From positions 1 through 26,370 of the forward strand of contig CAXMST010000184.1 of assembly GCA_964196325.1 (NCBI GenBank): 26,370 nucleotides of DNA. Direction: 5' to 3'. Below are positions 1 through 8,371 of the stretch, piece after piece; the first letter of the stretch is position 1, and every line of letters starts with the position of its first letter. This stretch comes from CAXMST01 sp964196325 (GTDB lineage Bacteria; Actinomycetota; Thermoleophilia; Solirubrobacterales; 70-9). Made by a program: the position numbers and the translations under genes. The notes beneath the pieces are model-generated. The model ran no database searches. It had not been told where the DNA came from and saw nothing but the letters and a program-made list of their open reading frames with translations.

Positions 1-1
1 G

Positions 2-676
2 ATCGTCGGGCCTGGCAACGCGTACGTCGCGGAGGCCAAGCGCCAGCTTTTCGGGGAGATTGGGATCGACTTGCTGGCCGGCCCGACCGAGGTGTTGGTC
101 GTCGCCGACGCGGATGCCGACCCCGAGACCGTCGCCGCCGATCTGCTCGGCCAGGCCGAGCACGGTCCGACGACTCCCGCGGTGCTGATCTCGACCTCGA
201 CCGAGTTGGCGGAGAACGTCCTGGGTGAGATCGAGCGCCAGCTCGAGGACCTGTCGACCGCCGAGGTCGCCGGCTCCGCCTGGCGCGAGCACGGGGAGGT
301 CCGGGTCGTGGAGACGCTCGAGCAGGCGGTCGCCGAGGCGGATGCGCTCGCCTACGAGCACGTCGAGATCCACACCCGCGAGCCGCGCTTTTTCCTCGAG
401 CGGATGCGGAACTACGGAGCGCTGTTTTTGGGTGAGGGCACGACCGTCGCCTACGGCGACAAGACGATCGGGACCAACCACGTGCTGCCGACGGCGGGCG
501 CGGCGCGCTACACCGGGGGCCTGTGGGTCGGCAAGTTTCTCAAGACGGTCACCTACCAGGAGTGCACCCCTGAAGCCAGCGTGGCGATCGGGGAGGTCTG
601 CGCCCGCCAGTGCAGGGTCGAGAACTTCGAGGCCCACGCCCGCTCCTGCGACGTCCGCGTCCGGCGATTCGCTTGA
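2..676 (+). CDS. Histidinol dehydrogenase family protein, catabolic HpsN-like type (C-terminal part)
   Basis: Open from the first in-frame codon at position 2, so the N-terminal half lies outside the window; about 224 residues remain of a family usually near 430. The family's metal and catalytic residues are visible: the Gln/His pair in GQAEHG, the Glu-His pair in YEHVEIHT, the Asp in YGDKTIGTNH and a late His in ENFEAHAR. The family oxidises an alcohol to an acid in two NAD-dependent steps. The GDKTIGTNHVLPT and YTGGLWVGKFLKT stretches resemble catabolic paralogues such as sulfopropanediol dehydrogenase more than biosynthetic HisD, and no other his gene is nearby. It is the first visible gene of a + strand operon, and its TGA overlaps the TTG start of the next gene. 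The substrate is unknown. Confidence 0.85.
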   Translation: MVGPGNAYVAEAKRQLFGEIGIDLLAGPTEVLVVADADADPETVAADLLGQAEHGPTTPAVLISTSTELAENVLGEIERQLEDLSTAEVAGSAWREHGEVRVVETLEQAVAEADALAYEHVEIHTREPRFFLERMRNYGALFLGEGTTVAYGDKTIGTNHVLPTAGAARYTGGLWVGKFLKTVTYQECTPEASVAIGEVCARQCRVENFEAHARSCDVRVRRFA

Positions 677-1659
677 ACGCGACGGCCGCCGACCCCGCGG
701 AGCCGACCTGGCCCGCTCGGGCGGCGGTGATCGGCGGCGGGACGATGGGTGCCGGGATCGCGCAGCTGCTTGCGGCGCACGGGGTAGCGGTCGCCGTGGC
801 CGACCTGACCCCCGAGCTGAGCGCTGCGTCGGTGCAGGGTCTGAAGGCCTCGGCGCGGAGCTTCGAAGGGCGCGGACTGCTGGGCGCCGGCGGGGCGGAG
901 CGGGTGGATCGCCTGGCCCAGGCCGCCGGGTCGGTTGCCGAGGCCGTCACGGAGGCGCAGTTCGTGCTCGAGGCCGTGGCCGAGAATCCCACGATCAAAC
1001 GCCGGGTCTACGCCGAGATCGAGGCCTCCGCCCCGGCGGAAGCGGTGCTGGCCACCAACACGTCGGCGATCCCGATCCGGGAGCTCGGCGCTGAGCTGCG
1101 GCACCAGGGCCGCTTCCTCGGAACGCACTGGTTCAACCCGCCGCAGTGGGTGCCCTGCGTCGAGGTGATCGCCGGTCCGAAGACCGAGGACCGGGTGGTT
1201 GATCGGGTCAACACGCTGCTCGCCGCCCTCGGCAAGCGCCCCGTGGCCGCCGGTGACGCCGCCGGGTTCGTCGCCAACCGGATCCAGTTCGCGATGTTCA
1301 AGGAGGCCGTTTCCTGCGTTGCCGACGGCGTCGCCGACCCAGAGCAGGTCGACGAGATCGTGCGCTCCTCCTTCGGCCACCGCCTTCCGTTCTTCGGCCC
1401 GTTCGCGGTCGCCGACATGGCCGGCCTCGACGTCTATGCCGGGGCCTATGAGGCGCTGGAGGCCGAGCACGGTCCTCGCTTCGCGGCCCCCGAGCGGCTG
1501 CTGAAGCTGGTTGACTCCGGTCGGCTTGGGGCCAAGTCCGGCGGCGGCTTCCTCGGCCCGCAGGAGGAGACCCACGAGCAGCGGATCGAGCGCCGCGATG
1601 CGGCCTACGTCGCCCTCTCAGAGCTGCTCGATCGACGCGAGGGGGAGGGGGAGGGATGA
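673..1659 (+). CDS. 3-hydroxyacyl-CoA dehydrogenase family protein
   Basis: A 328-residue NAD-dependent dehydrogenase oxidising a 3-hydroxyacyl-CoA or a similar 3-hydroxy acid. The Rossmann motif GGGTMGAGIA is at residues 21-30. The catalytic set is present: Ser131 in NTSAIPI, His152 in GTHWFNPP, Glu164 in VEVI and Asn202 in GFVANRI. The C-terminal dimerisation domain ends with the usual KSGGGF. I chose TTG 673 because it overlaps the upstream stop as TTGA; the next in-frame starter, GTG 727, would cut into the nucleotide-binding strand. No strong Shine-Dalgarno is visible, as expected for coupled translation. The HWFNPPQWVPCVEVI stretch differs from the usual HFFNP of hydroxybutyryl-CoA dehydrogenase, so the substrate may not be a plain fatty acyl-CoA. 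The stop overlaps the next gene as ATGA. Confidence 0.88.
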   Translation: MNATAADPAEPTWPARAAVIGGGTMGAGIAQLLAAHGVAVAVADLTPELSAASVQGLKASARSFEGRGLLGAGGAERVDRLAQAAGSVAEAVTEAQFVLEAVAENPTIKRRVYAEIEASAPAEAVLATNTSAIPIRELGAELRHQGRFLGTHWFNPPQWVPCVEVIAGPKTEDRVVDRVNTLLAALGKRPVAAGDAAGFVANRIQFAMFKEAVSCVADGVADPEQVDEIVRSSFGHRLPFFGPFAVADMAGLDVYAGAYEALEAEHGPRFAAPERLLKLVDSGRLGAKSGGGFLGPQEETHEQRIERRDAAYVALSELLDRREGEGEG

Positions 1660-2435
1660 GCGCCGCCATCCCGGTCGCGCCGAGCCAGAGACTCGACGGC
1701 CGTCATGCGCTGGTCACCGGCGCCGGCCGCGGCATCGGGCGAGCCTGCGCGCTGGCGTTGGTGCAGGCCGGTGCGAGTGTGACCCTCGCCGCACGCACTG
1801 CTCCCGAGCTCGATGCGGTGGTCGCCGAGGCCGAGAGCCTGGGCGGCCGCGCCTACGCCTGCGAGACGGACGTGACCTCGGCCGACGATGTCGAGCGCGC
1901 CGTGGCCGCCGCTTGCGAGCACGGTGATCTGACGATCGCGGTGAGCGCAGCGGGAATCAACCGCCCCGGCCCCACGGTTGACCTCGAACTCGAGGACTGG
2001 GACCTGGTCATCGATACCAACCTGCGCGGCACCTTCCTTGTCTGCCGTGCCGTCGGCGCACATCTACTCGAGCGTGGGCAGGGCGGCAGGATCATTGCGA
2101 TCTCCTCTCAGATGGGGGAGGTCGGCTATCCGGGTCGCGCCGCCTACTGCGCCTCCAAGCACGCGGTCAACGGCCTGACCAAGGCGCTGGCGGTTGAATG
2201 GGCGCCCGCGAACATCACCGTCAACGCCGTCGCTCCCACGTTCATCCGCACGCCGCTGACAGCGCCGATGCTCGAGGACCCGGATTTCCGCGCCGAGGTG
2301 CTGCGGCGGATTCCGGCCGGGAGGATCGGCGAGGTCGAGGACGTGATCGGCGCCGTGGCGTTCCTCGCCTCCGATGCTGCAGCCCTCGTCACCGGGCATG
2401 TGCTGACGGTCGACGGTGGCTGGACCGCCTGGTAG
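1656..2435 (+). CDS. SDR family oxidoreductase (classical type)
   Basis: A 259-residue classical short-chain dehydrogenase/reductase. The cofactor motif TGAGRGIG is at residues 21-28, and the catalytic Ser is near 150-151 with Tyr164 and Lys168 in YCASK. The usual NNAG is SAAG here. Arg47 after the second beta-strand (LAART) suggests NADP preference, which is inference. The C-terminus has the standard GHVLTVDGGW ending. The start overlaps the preceding stop as ATGA and follows a purine-rich GGGGGAGGG, so it is the third gene of the same operon. The specific alcohol or ketone is unknown. A short hairpin follows, before the convergent amidase gene. Confidence 0.9.
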   Translation: MSAAIPVAPSQRLDGRHALVTGAGRGIGRACALALVQAGASVTLAARTAPELDAVVAEAESLGGRAYACETDVTSADDVERAVAAACEHGDLTIAVSAAGINRPGPTVDLELEDWDLVIDTNLRGTFLVCRAVGAHLLERGQGGRIIAISSQMGEVGYPGRAAYCASKHAVNGLTKALAVEWAPANITVNAVAPTFIRTPLTAPMLEDPDFRAEVLRRIPAGRIGEVEDVIGAVAFLASDAAALVTGHVLTVDGGWTAW

Positions 2436-2446
2436 GTGCTCAGGCC

Positions 2447-2461
2447 CGGGGCTGGTCCCCG
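2447..2461. terminator. Possible bidirectional terminator hairpin
   Basis: A perfect CGGGG / CCCCG stem with a five-base loop lies between two convergent stops (2435 and 2465). No T-run is present on either side, so its role as a terminator is inferred from position. Confidence 0.35.
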
Positions 2462-2464
2462 AGA

Positions 2465-3097
2465 TCAGTGATCGAGCAGCTCGAGCATCTCCGCGAGCGG
2501 CAGCACGTCGCCGTACTTGGCGCCGATATCGGTAAGGGTCGCATCGTGGGCGCCGGCCGCCCGGTCGGCGACCGTCTCGGGCGCGACCATCACCCGGTAG
2601 CCATGCTGGAGGGCGTCGACGGCCGTCGCCCGTACGCAGCCCGAGGTCGAGGCGCCGGTGACGATCACCGTGTCGCAGCGAGCGCCGGCGAGCAGGGTCG
2701 CCAGCGGCGTTCCGAAGAAGGCGGAGGCGAACAGCTTCGGCAGCACCGGCTCGGGCCCCAGCGGCGCGACCCGCTCGTCGATTGCGGTCCAGTGGCTGCC
2801 GGGGATCAACAGCTCGCCCATCGCCGGGGCCTTGGCGATAAAGGCGCTGGCGACGTCACGTCCCGCCTCGTCGAATTCGACCGTCGTAAACACGACCGGG
2901 GCCTGCCGTCGCCGAAAGACCTCGAGCAGCTTCGCGGTCGCGGCGAGCGCGTCGTCGCAGTCACAGTGCAGCGGCGACTCGGGATCGGTGAAGCCGTAGC
3001 TGAAATCGACGACTACCAGGGCCGGGCTCTCGCCCATGCCCTGGCGCTTGCCGAATCCGCGTTCCTCGTAGAGGCTGTCCGTAACGCGCTCGGCCAT
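2465..3097 (-). CDS. Isochorismatase-family cysteine hydrolase, N-carbamoylsarcosine amidohydrolase-like
   Basis: A 210-residue isochorismatase-fold amidohydrolase. The catalytic triad of the family is visible: Asp31 in VVVDFSYGFTDP, Lys121 in PKLFASAFFGT and Cys154 in TGASTSGCVRATA. The DFSYGFTDPESPL and SAFFGTPL stretches resemble bacterial N-carbamoylsarcosine amidohydrolase, which splits N-carbamoylsarcosine to sarcosine, CO2 and ammonia. The gene is last in a - strand operon, three bases after the hyuB1 stop. That pairing matches the known creatinine and N-methylhydantoin route, where an ATP-dependent hydantoinase makes the carbamoyl compound. Related enzymes act on maleamate or nicotinamide, so the substrate cannot be fixed from sequence. 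Confidence 0.87.
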   Translation of the reverse strand: MAERVTDSLYEERGFGKRQGMGESPALVVVDFSYGFTDPESPLHCDCDDALAATAKLLEVFRRRQAPVVFTTVEFDEAGRDVASAFIAKAPAMGELLIPGSHWTAIDERVAPLGPEPVLPKLFASAFFGTPLATLLAGARCDTVIVTGASTSGCVRATAVDALQHGYRVMVAPETVADRAAGAHDATLTDIGAKYGDVLPLAEMLELLDH

Positions 3098-3100
3098 TGC

Positions 3101-4996
3101 CTAGGAGCCGGCGTCGGCCTCACCGGCGATAGCTGAGTCGAAGTCGCGCCGCTCGGCAACGATCTGCGAGCGCAGCTCGTCCACCCCCGGTACCGGGCCG
3201 AACTCGAACTCCTTCTTCGGGCCGCGACTCTTGCGCAGCTTCTCCTGCGCCGCCTCGGTCGCCTTCTCGTCGACCTCGCCCCTGGCCGAGACAACCACCC
3301 CGTACTCCTTGGCCGCCGCCTCGACGCTGACCAGCCCGGCCCGCACGTCGGTTGCGGTCCGCTCGAGCTCGCGCTCGAGCGGATCGCCGAGCCCACCGGC
3401 GCCGGCGGTCGAAAAGACAAGCACGTCGCCCTTGCGGACCGGGAGATTCTCGACCTTCGAGGGCAGCTCCTGCGGGGTCTCGCTGCCGGCGCGAATCAAC
3501 TGCTTCTCCGACGGGGCTCCATGCTGGCCCCCGTCAACGCCCCAGGGATAGGTATGGGCGCGATCGTCCTGGAAGGTGATCTGCCCGTCCTCGAGAAACG
3601 TGTAGGCCTTGGCGATCCCGTGGCCGCCCCGGTGGTAGCCGGCCCCGCCCGAATCCTTGCGGGCTCGGTAGGACTCGACCCGCAGCGGGTAGTAGCGCTC
3701 CAGGTACTCGGTCGGTACCGCCTTGAACATCGGCCACCAGGAGTGTCCGTCGAGGCCGTCGCCGACCGGGCGCGCCGGGATTCCGCCGTAGAGGATCTCG
3801 AGGATCTGGTACTCGTTTCCGTCCGAGTCGGTTCCCGCGTAGACGAAGTTCGGGCTGGTCCCGTAGCTGCCCGAGACCGAGAAATGGTTGAGCGCCTTCG
3901 AGAACACGGCGCCGACCACATCGAAGTGCCGCGCCATCAGCGTCAGCCTGTTCCCGAGCGGCGCCGGGAACTCCGGCTTCAGCACCGAACCCTCGGGGAT
4001 CTCAACGTTGATCACATCCGAGTAGCCGTCGTTGAACGCGACATCGGGCGCGAACGCCATGATCAGAAAGACCCCGCAGAACATCTTGAACATCTCGGGG
4101 TTGAGATAGAAGTTGACCGAGCCGGGAACCTGAGGGTCGGAGCCGGCCCAATCGACGTTGAGGCTGTCCCCGTCCCGCCACATGGTCATCTTCAGCTTGA
4201 TCGGGCCCGATCCGAGCCCGTCGTCGTCGGCGTAGTCCACGAACTCGAAACGCTCGCCGTCGGGGAGGTAGGTGCGGATCAACTCGATCACCGCGGAACG
4301 CGTGCGGTCGAGGATCGCATCGCAGGCATCCAGGTAGGTCTGCTTGCCGAAGCGCTCGCAGAGCTCCATTACGCGGGCCGCGCCGGCCATCGTCCCCGCG
4401 GCGATCGCCTTGATGTCGGCCTCGACCTGCGGGGCCGCCCGGGTGTTGTGGCAGAACAGCTGCAGCGCCTCTTCGTTCAGCACGCCCTCGGCGTAGAGCT
4501 TGATCGGCGGCATCCGGACGCCCTCGTGGTAGATGCTCCTGGCGCTGATCGGCATGCTGCCTGGAGCGGTGCCGCCGACGTCGATCAGGTTGCCCCACTG
4601 CGAGGAGTAGCCGACCAGGTCATCCTCGTAGAAGATCGGCCGCAGGATCATGAAGTCCGGCGTGTGAGACACCGATCCATCGCACATGTAGGGGTCGTTG
4701 AGCGCGATCACGTCGCCGTCGCGGAGGTCGTCGACGTCGTAGCGTGAGTGCTCGAGGATCGTGTCGATCGCGGAACCGAACTGGCCCATCACCATCCGGG
4801 CGTGACGATCGGCGATCAACGGGAACTGATCGCTCTGCTCACGGATCACGGGGCTGACCGCGGTCGTCTCCAGCACCCGATCCATCTCATAGCGGGTGTT
4901 CGAGAGCGTGTTCTCGATGATGTCGAGCGTGACGTGGTCGATGTCGTGCTCGCGGACGAAGTCCGGGGTCTGCTTGGTTTGATCGTTGGTGCTCAT
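3101..4996 (-). CDS. hyuB: Hydantoinase B/oxoprolinase family protein, HyuB (pair 1)
   Basis: The 631-residue B subunit of an ATP-dependent hydantoinase/oxoprolinase-type enzyme, which works with HyuA to hydrolyse, or in some relatives carboxylate, its substrate. Family signatures include VTLDIIENTL near the N-terminus, LNDPY, SQWGNLIDVGG, a GDGLDGHSWWP block and the late SGGAGYHRGG and GAGGLGDP. I chose ATG 4996, which overlaps the hyuA1 stop as TGATG; an in-frame TTG one codon upstream would add one residue. The amidase gene follows after three bases. It is clearly a paralogue of the HyuB at 15298-17076, sharing most blocks, but has a longer, lysine- and glutamate-rich C-terminus. The substrate is unassigned. 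Confidence 0.92.
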   Translation of the reverse strand: MSTNDQTKQTPDFVREHDIDHVTLDIIENTLSNTRYEMDRVLETTAVSPVIREQSDQFPLIADRHARMVMGQFGSAIDTILEHSRYDVDDLRDGDVIALNDPYMCDGSVSHTPDFMILRPIFYEDDLVGYSSQWGNLIDVGGTAPGSMPISARSIYHEGVRMPPIKLYAEGVLNEEALQLFCHNTRAAPQVEADIKAIAAGTMAGAARVMELCERFGKQTYLDACDAILDRTRSAVIELIRTYLPDGERFEFVDYADDDGLGSGPIKLKMTMWRDGDSLNVDWAGSDPQVPGSVNFYLNPEMFKMFCGVFLIMAFAPDVAFNDGYSDVINVEIPEGSVLKPEFPAPLGNRLTLMARHFDVVGAVFSKALNHFSVSGSYGTSPNFVYAGTDSDGNEYQILEILYGGIPARPVGDGLDGHSWWPMFKAVPTEYLERYYPLRVESYRARKDSGGAGYHRGGHGIAKAYTFLEDGQITFQDDRAHTYPWGVDGGQHGAPSEKQLIRAGSETPQELPSKVENLPVRKGDVLVFSTAGAGGLGDPLERELERTATDVRAGLVSVEAAAKEYGVVVSARGEVDEKATEAAQEKLRKSRGPKKEFEFGPVPGVDELRSQIVAERRDFDSAIAGEADAGS

Positions 4997-7056
4997 CAAC
5001 GCGCCTCGCTTTCGGTCTCCTGGATGACGATGTTGGCGAACCCGTCAACGGTGCCCGTATAGCCGGGCTCGATGACGGTGGTGGTGTCCTCCTGAACGAC
5101 GATCGCGGGGCCGGCCAGCTCGTGACCGGCGCGAAGCCGCTCCCGTTCGTAGATCGGTGTTGGCATCGCTTCGCCGCCGAAGTAGACGGGCTCCTCGCGA
5201 TCGGAGAGCGACTCGGCGGAGCCATCGCCACTCGCGACGCCCCCCAGCTGCTGGTCCGGGGTCACTCCGCGGCCCACGACTCGTAGCGTCGCGATCTCGA
5301 TCGGCGCGTCGAGCTCGAAGCCGAAGCGGCGCATGTGCTCGCCCTCGAACTTGGCCCGCAGCGTCTCGACGTAGCCGTCGGCGATCTCCTCGAGCTCCAA
5401 TGAGCACGGGATCTGGATGTCCTGGCGCAGGTACCGGCAGTCGGCGAAGACCGCGAACGCCTGGTCGGACTCGGGGATCTCCTCGGCGGCGAGCCAGGTT
5501 CGACCCTCCTCGATCAGGCCCTCCACTGCCTCCCTCAGGTGGCTTGCCGGTGTCTCCTCGGCTACCCGCAGATAGGTCCGGGCGAACTCGTTCTGGACGT
5601 TGGCGGCGATGAAACCGAAGGCGCTGAGCACGCCCGGCGAGGCCGGCACGATCAGCTGCGTCGCCCCGATCAGGCGCAGCAGCGCGTTTGCATGCAGCGG
5701 CCCGGCGCCGCCGAAGGCGACCAGGCCGAGCTCGCGAGGGTCATAGCCGCGCTCGACGCTGACCACGCGGAGCGCCGCGTGCATGTTCTCGTTGGCGATG
5801 TCGAGCACGGCCTGGGCGGCGGCGACGACATCGATGCCGAGGCCCTCCGCGAGCTTGGCGACGACGGTCTTGGCCGCCCCGACATCGAGCTCCAGCGAGC
5901 CGGCGAGCTTCGAGCTTCCGGGGAGGCGGCCGAGGACCACGTTGGCGTCGGTCACCGTCGGTTCCTCGCCGCCCTGCCCGTAACAGGCCGGACCGGGCAC
6001 GGCGCCGGCGCTGGCCGGTCCGACCCGCAGTGCGCCCGCCAGGTTCAGGTAGGCGATCGAGCCGCCGCCGGCGCCGACGCTGTGGATGTCGGCGGTGCGG
6101 GCCTGGAACTGGTAGTAGCCGAGCTCTGCCTCTCGCTTGACCGCCACCTCACCGCCGTTGCAGAGCGCAACGTCGGTCGAGGTGCCACCCATGTCGAAGG
6201 TCAGGACGTTCGGGACGTCGATCATCCGCGCCACGTAGGAGGCGCCGACAGCGCCGCCCGAGGGGCCCGAGAAGGCGATGTCGACCGGCTTCTCCTTGGT
6301 CGCCTTGGCGCTCATCGTGCCGCCGTCGGAGCGCACGATGTTGAGCCGCCCGGCGAAGCCCTCGCCGTCGAGCTGAGACTCGAGGTGGTCCAGGTACGTG
6401 ATCACCTCGGGCTGCACGTAGGAGTTCAGGACAGCGGTCAGGGTGCGCTCGTACTCGCGGTACTCCGAGACCAGATCGGAGGCGATCGAGACGGGCAGGT
6501 CGGGCGCCACCTCGAGCGCCAGCTCGCGGGCGCGCCGCTCGTGGACCGGGTTCACGTAGGAGTTGAGCAGCGAGATCGTCAACGACTCGACCCCGTCGGC
6601 GAGCAACTCCTCGACCGCGGTCCGCAACGCGGCCTCGTCCAGGGGCGCGACCTCCTCGCCACTGGCGCTGAGCCGCCCGACGACGGGCTTCGTTCGCCAC
6701 AGCGGAACCAGAGGCGGGGGCTTCTCCATACCCATCCAGCCGTATAGGGGCCCCGGAGTCCAGGCCCGCGCAAGGTGCAGGACCTGCTCGTGGCCGGCGG
6801 TCGTGATCAATCCTCCGGCTGCCCCCTTGCTCTCGAGAATCATGTTCGTGACCACGGTCGAGCCGTGCAGGATCAGCTCCAGCTCCGAGGGGGAGATTCC
6901 GCGCTTTTCGCAGGCCGCGGCGATCCCGGCGATCACGCCGGCCGACTGGTCTTCCGGGGTCGACAGGACCTTTGCGATCGTGAGCTCGTCGGAGCCCTCC
7001 GCGAGTACCAGCACATCGGTGAACGTGCCGCCAACATCAACTCCAAGCTTCAGCAT
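4996..7056 (-). CDS. hyuA: Hydantoinase/oxoprolinase family protein, HyuA (pair 1)
   Basis: The 686-residue ATP-binding A subunit, with an ASKHA-type fold. Phosphate motifs are visible: GVDVGGTFTD at the N-terminus, FDMGGTSTD near residue 290 and GAGGGSIA near 325. A FGGAGPLHA block follows near residue 450. Known family members use ATP to open hydantoins, 5-oxoproline or lactams. ATG 7056 follows an AAAGGG Shine-Dalgarno with about seven bases of spacing. A TAGGGT -10-like box lies at 7105-7110. The gene opens the hyuA1-hyuB1-amidase operon. AWTPGPLYGWM is also found, slightly changed, in the second HyuA, which suggests that both pairs belong to one subgroup. Confidence 0.93.
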   Translation of the reverse strand: MLKLGVDVGGTFTDVLVLAEGSDELTIAKVLSTPEDQSAGVIAGIAAACEKRGISPSELELILHGSTVVTNMILESKGAAGGLITTAGHEQVLHLARAWTPGPLYGWMGMEKPPPLVPLWRTKPVVGRLSASGEEVAPLDEAALRTAVEELLADGVESLTISLLNSYVNPVHERRARELALEVAPDLPVSIASDLVSEYREYERTLTAVLNSYVQPEVITYLDHLESQLDGEGFAGRLNIVRSDGGTMSAKATKEKPVDIAFSGPSGGAVGASYVARMIDVPNVLTFDMGGTSTDVALCNGGEVAVKREAELGYYQFQARTADIHSVGAGGGSIAYLNLAGALRVGPASAGAVPGPACYGQGGEEPTVTDANVVLGRLPGSSKLAGSLELDVGAAKTVVAKLAEGLGIDVVAAAQAVLDIANENMHAALRVVSVERGYDPRELGLVAFGGAGPLHANALLRLIGATQLIVPASPGVLSAFGFIAANVQNEFARTYLRVAEETPASHLREAVEGLIEEGRTWLAAEEIPESDQAFAVFADCRYLRQDIQIPCSLELEEIADGYVETLRAKFEGEHMRRFGFELDAPIEIATLRVVGRGVTPDQQLGGVASGDGSAESLSDREEPVYFGGEAMPTPIYERERLRAGHELAGPAIVVQEDTTTVIEPGYTGTVDGFANIVIQETESEAR

Positions 7057-7104
7057 CGGTCGCCCTTTCGGTAGCTCTCCATCCCAACCCTCTCCTTCTC
7101 GGGC

Positions 7105-7110
7105 ACCCTA
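7105..7110 (-). promoter_or_regulatory. -10-like box upstream of hyuA1
   Basis: TAGGGT reading on the - strand in the 88-base gap between the CoA-transferase stop and hyuA1. It would start a transcript about 40 bases before the hyuA1 ATG, leaving room for the AAAGGG ribosome site. No good -35 is seen. The same box precedes hyuA2. Confidence 0.4.
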
Positions 7111-7112
7111 CT

Positions 7113-7128
7113 GAGCCGCGAGCGGCTC
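7113..7128 (-). terminator. Hairpin after the CoA-transferase gene
   Basis: GAGCCG / CGGCTC inverted repeat with a four-base loop, 17 bases past the CoA-transferase stop and just before the hyuA1 -10 box. There is no T-run. It may separate two transcription units or be part of the hyuA1 control region. Confidence 0.35.
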
Positions 7129-7144
7129 GGAGCTTCCCTGTCTT

Positions 7145-8371
7145 TCATATCACGCCCTCCTCGGCGAGCCCGGCAATCTCCGCGTCGCTCAATCCAAGTA
7201 GGCCCCCGTAAACCTCGTCGTTTCGTTCCCCCAGCTTCCAGGAGCCGGTAAACGCGGCCGCGCCCGGCGTCTCCGAGAGCTTCGGGATGATGCCCGGCGA
7301 TTTCAACTCTCCAAGCTCCGGGTCCTCCATCGTAACCAACATCTCGCGGGCCTCGAAATGCGGGTCCTCGAAGATGTCGGCGATCGTGTTCACGGGGCCG
7401 CTGACGACGCTCGCCGCCTCCATGATCCGGTCGATCTCCTCGGCGTCGTAGGAGGCGGCCCAGTCACCGATGATCTTGTCGAGCGCCTCCATGTTGTGGC
7501 CGCGGTCCCGGTGCGTCTCAAAGCGCGGGTCCTCGAGCAGGTCCGGCCGGCCGATCGTCTCGCAGAGGCGCTTCCAAAGGGTCTCGGCGTTGGCGGCGAT
7601 CACCACCCATCTTCCGTCCTTGGAGCGGTAGATGTTGGAGGGGGCGACGTGGCCAAGGACCGTCCCCGACGGCTCGCGGATCGAGCCGAGCCGGTCGTAC
7701 TCAGGGACCATCGACTCGAGCAGCGCAAAGCAGCTCTCGAGGATCGAGGCGTCGACGACCTGGCCGCCGCCCCCGTTGCGCTCGCGATGCACCAGTGACA
7801 TCAGGATGCCCTGGGCGGCAAACATCGCGGCCAGCGAGTCCCCAAGCGAGATTCCGTTTCGCGGCGGCGGTTGGTCGGGGAAGCCGTTGATGTGGCGAAT
7901 CCCGCCCACCGCCTCGCCGACCGAGGCGAAGCCGGCCCGCTTCGCGTAAGGACCCGTCTGCCCGAATCCGGAGACGCGGGCGATGATCAGGTCGGGGTTG
8001 ATCTCGTTCAGCTGCTCCGGCGCGAGCCCCCAGCGCTCGAGCGTCCCCGGACGGAAGTTCTCGACCAACACGTCGCTCTTCGCAGCAAGGCGTCGGCACA
8101 GGTCCTGGCCGCGCTCGTCGCGCAGGTTGAGCGTGATCAGCTTCTTGTTCCGCGACTGAACGGGCCACCACAGTGAGCGACCCTTGTAGCGGTCGGGACC
8201 CCACTCGCGCAGCGGATCGCCGACTCCCGGCGGCTCGGCCTTGATGATCTCGGCGCCGAAGTCCCCGAGCAGGCGTCCGACAAAGGGGCCGGCCAGGAGG
8301 CTGCCGAGCTCCAGCACCCGGATCCCGACCAATGGGCCGGTCTGGCCGTCTGCGGTCGGCGTCTGGCTCAC
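7145..8371 (-). CDS. CaiB/BaiF family class III CoA-transferase
   Basis: A 408-residue class III CoA-transferase moving CoA from a donor acyl-CoA to a free carboxylic acid. The family pattern is clear: LELGSLLAGPFVGRLLGDFGAE near the N-terminus, VENFRPGTLERWGL, and the catalytic Asp178 in GISLGDSLAAM, matching the active-site Asp of formyl-CoA transferase. I chose GTG 8371, which overlaps the regulator's TGA as GTGA. The frame stays open far upstream, but that stretch is antisense to nothing useful and runs through the regulator gene. Co-transcription with a GntR regulator suggests the regulator controls this activation step. The acid is unknown; itaconate, mesaconate or malate-like acids would fit the hydratase and lyase downstream. 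Confidence 0.92.
   Translation of the reverse strand: MSQTPTADGQTGPLVGIRVLELGSLLAGPFVGRLLGDFGAEIIKAEPPGVGDPLREWGPDRYKGRSLWWPVQSRNKKLITLNLRDERGQDLCRRLAAKSDVLVENFRPGTLERWGLAPEQLNEINPDLIIARVSGFGQTGPYAKRAGFASVGEAVGGIRHINGFPDQPPPRNGISLGDSLAAMFAAQGILMSLVHRERNGGGGQVVDASILESCFALLESMVPEYDRLGSIREPSGTVLGHVAPSNIYRSKDGRWVVIAANAETLWKRLCETIGRPDLLEDPRFETHRDRGHNMEALDKIIGDWAASYDAEEIDRIMEAASVVSGPVNTIADIFEDPHFEAREMLVTMEDPELGELKSPGIIPKLSETPGAAAFTGSWKLGERNDEVYGGLLGLSDAEIAGLAEEGVI

Noticed and set aside
3521..4747. 408-codon open frame on the + strand
   Set aside because: It is antisense to hyuB1, which has full family signatures; the frame is Arg/Val/Asp-rich with no motif and results from G/C third-position bias.
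5539..6747. 402-codon open frame on the + strand
   Set aside because: It is antisense to hyuA1; low-complexity Ala/Arg/Gly/Asp translation.
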